A stretch of DNA of 21,901 bases, from NCBI GenBank assembly GCA_023456105.1, contig JAEYAO010000125.1, forward strand, positions 1 through 21,901. The letters run 5' to 3'. This document shows, piece after piece, positions 20,836-21,901 of this stretch. Each line of letters starts with the position of its first letter. Position 1 is the stretch's first letter. A program made the translations under genes and the position numbers. This DNA comes from Pseudomonadota bacterium. GTDB taxonomy: Bacteria > Pseudomonadota > Alphaproteobacteria > Caulobacterales > Caulobacteraceae. Below the pieces are notes generated by a model. The model ran no database searches. It saw nothing but the letters and a program-made list of their open reading frames with translations, and had not been told where the DNA came from.

Positions 20836-21901
20836 ATGTCGCTCTCGTTGGTTAGGCCGCAGAACACGGAACTGAAGCCTCGCATCGTCGTGTTCGGCGT
20901 GGGCGGGGCGGGCGGCAACGCCGTCAACAACATGATCGACGCCGGGCTGGAGGGGGTCGAGTTCGTCGTCGCCAACACCGACGCCCAGCATCTGTCCTTC
21001 GCCAAGACTGACCGTCGCATCCAGCTGGGTGAGACGATCACGCAAGGCCTGGGCGCCGGGGCCCACCCCGAAGTCGGCATGAACGCCGCCGAGGAAAGCG
21101 CCGACGAGATCCACGCGCACCTGGAAGGCGCGCACATGGTATTCATCACCGCCGGCATGGGCGGCGGCACGGGCACGGGTGCGGCCCCCATCATCGCCAA
21201 ATGCGCGCGCGACCGCGGCATACTGACCGTCGGCGTGGTGACCAAGCCCTTCACCTTCGAGGGGCGCCACCGCATGCGTCTGGCCGACAGCGGCATCGCC
21301 GAGCTGCAGCGCTACGTCGACACGCTGATCGTCATCCCGAACCAGAACCTGTTCCGCGTTGCCAACGAGCGCACCACCTTCGCCGACGCCTTTGGCATGG
21401 CGGACCAGGTGCTGCATTCGGGCGTGCGTTCCATCACCGACCTGATGATCCTGCCGGGCTTGATCAACCTCGACTTCGCCGACGTCCGCGCGGTGATGAG
21501 CGAGATGGGCAAGGCCATGATGGGCACGGGCGAGGCCACGGGCGACGACCGCGCCCTGCTGGCGGCCCAGAACGCCATCGCCAACCCGCTGCTGGACGAG
21601 ACCTCGCTGAAGGGCGCCAAGGCCGTGCTGGTCAACATCACAGGCGGGCTGGACATGACCCTGCTGGAGGTGGACGAGGCCGCCAACGCCATCTCGGCCG
21701 AGGTGGACGGCGACGCCAACATCATCTTCGGTGCGGCTTTTGATCCGGCGCTGGACGGCAAGATCCGCGTGTCCGTGGTCGCCACGGGCATGGACGAGGA
21801 GCAGCTGGCGCGCGCCCAGGGCGGACCGGGCGGCGGCCAGACCGCTGGCCGCACGGCGCCCGAGACCGCCTCGCCCCTGGCCAACCACGACGCCCGTCGC
21901 G
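20836..21901 (+). CDS. ftsZ: Cell division GTPase FtsZ (runs off right edge)
   Basis: FtsZ is the tubulin-like GTPase that forms the division ring. About 355 residues are visible. After a short N-terminal tail the globular domain begins PRIVVFGVGGAGGNAVNNMI. The tubulin signature GGGTGTG is at 109-115, and the T7 synergy loop NLDFADVR at 211-218 contains the catalytic Asp213. The domain ends near residue 325 (RVSVVATGMDEE), after which the Gly/Ala/Pro-rich disordered linker starts; the C-terminal peptide that binds FtsA lies beyond the window. The sequence is close to my memory of Caulobacter FtsZ throughout. Start choice is supported by GGAAGG about 11 nt upstream. Isolated behind the receptor terminator, ftsZ must be driven by the promoter region at 20700-20835, which has paired CtrA-like and GANTC sites. 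Confidence 0.98.
   Translation, partial: MSLSLVRPQNTELKPRIVVFGVGGAGGNAVNNMIDAGLEGVEFVVANTDAQHLSFAKTDRRIQLGETITQGLGAGAHPEVGMNAAEESADEIHAHLEGAHMVFITAGMGGGTGTGAAPIIAKCARDRGILTVGVVTKPFTFEGRHRMRLADSGIAELQRYVDTLIVIPNQNLFRVANERTTFADAFGMADQVLHSGVRSITDLMILPGLINLDFADVRAVMSEMGKAMMGTGEATGDDRALLAAQNAIANPLLDETSLKGAKAVLVNITGGLDMTLLEVDEAANAISAEVDGDANIIFGAAFDPALDGKIRVSVVATGMDEEQLARAQGGPGGGQTAGRTAPETASPLANHDARR

Overview
The window looks like a chromosomal core region of an alphaproteobacterium of the family Caulobacteraceae, most likely Brevundimonas or a close relative. The evidence is the very high GC content, a CcrM-type GANTC methyltransferase, a strongly Caulobacter-like FtsZ, the smc / mutY / ccrM neighbourhood, a large TonB-dependent receptor, and CtrA-like boxes (TTAA-N7-TTAA variants) with GANTC sites in front of cell-cycle genes. 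Assignments rest on motif reading and memory of the families; no database search was possible.

Left part (1-8585). The minus strand carries a DUF721/DciA-like gene, two thioredoxin-fold DsbA-like genes (one a predicted lipoprotein) and the start of smc, which runs off the left edge. mutY lies divergently on the plus strand, with only 20 bp between its start and that of the DUF721 gene. Then come three minus-strand genes: ccrM, a GT4 glycosyltransferase ending in a clear intrinsic terminator, and an amylo-alpha-1,6-glucosidase-like gene whose stop overlaps the mutY stop tail to tail.

Middle and right part (8586-21901). A membrane-anchored alpha/beta hydrolase, divergent from ccrM, precedes a cell-wall and division series on the plus strand: murC-murB (GTGA overlap), ddl-ftsQ (13 bp overlap), ftsA and ftsZ (cut by the right edge). 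The series is interrupted twice. A SulP anion transporter on the opposite strand, with a structured RNA-like leader, sits between murB and ddl. A 1096-residue TonB-dependent receptor with its own terminator and a Pho-box-like repeat sits between ftsA and ftsZ.

How it fits together. MurC, MurB and Ddl make and assemble the peptidoglycan precursor; FtsQ, FtsA and FtsZ build the divisome; SMC organises the chromosome; CcrM methylates GANTC late in the cycle. Five CtrA-like boxes fall in front of ccrM, ddl, ftsQ (inside ddl) and ftsZ (two), and GANTC sites occur next to the ccrM and ftsZ boxes. This suggests a locus in which the methyltransferase and its putative target promoter lie about 12 kb apart. 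I found no CRISPR array, insertion sequence, prophage, tRNA, rRNA or recognisable defence system. The most interesting less-explained elements are the SulP leader, the symmetric promoter-like element between the DUF721 gene and mutY, and the two insertions in the division cluster.
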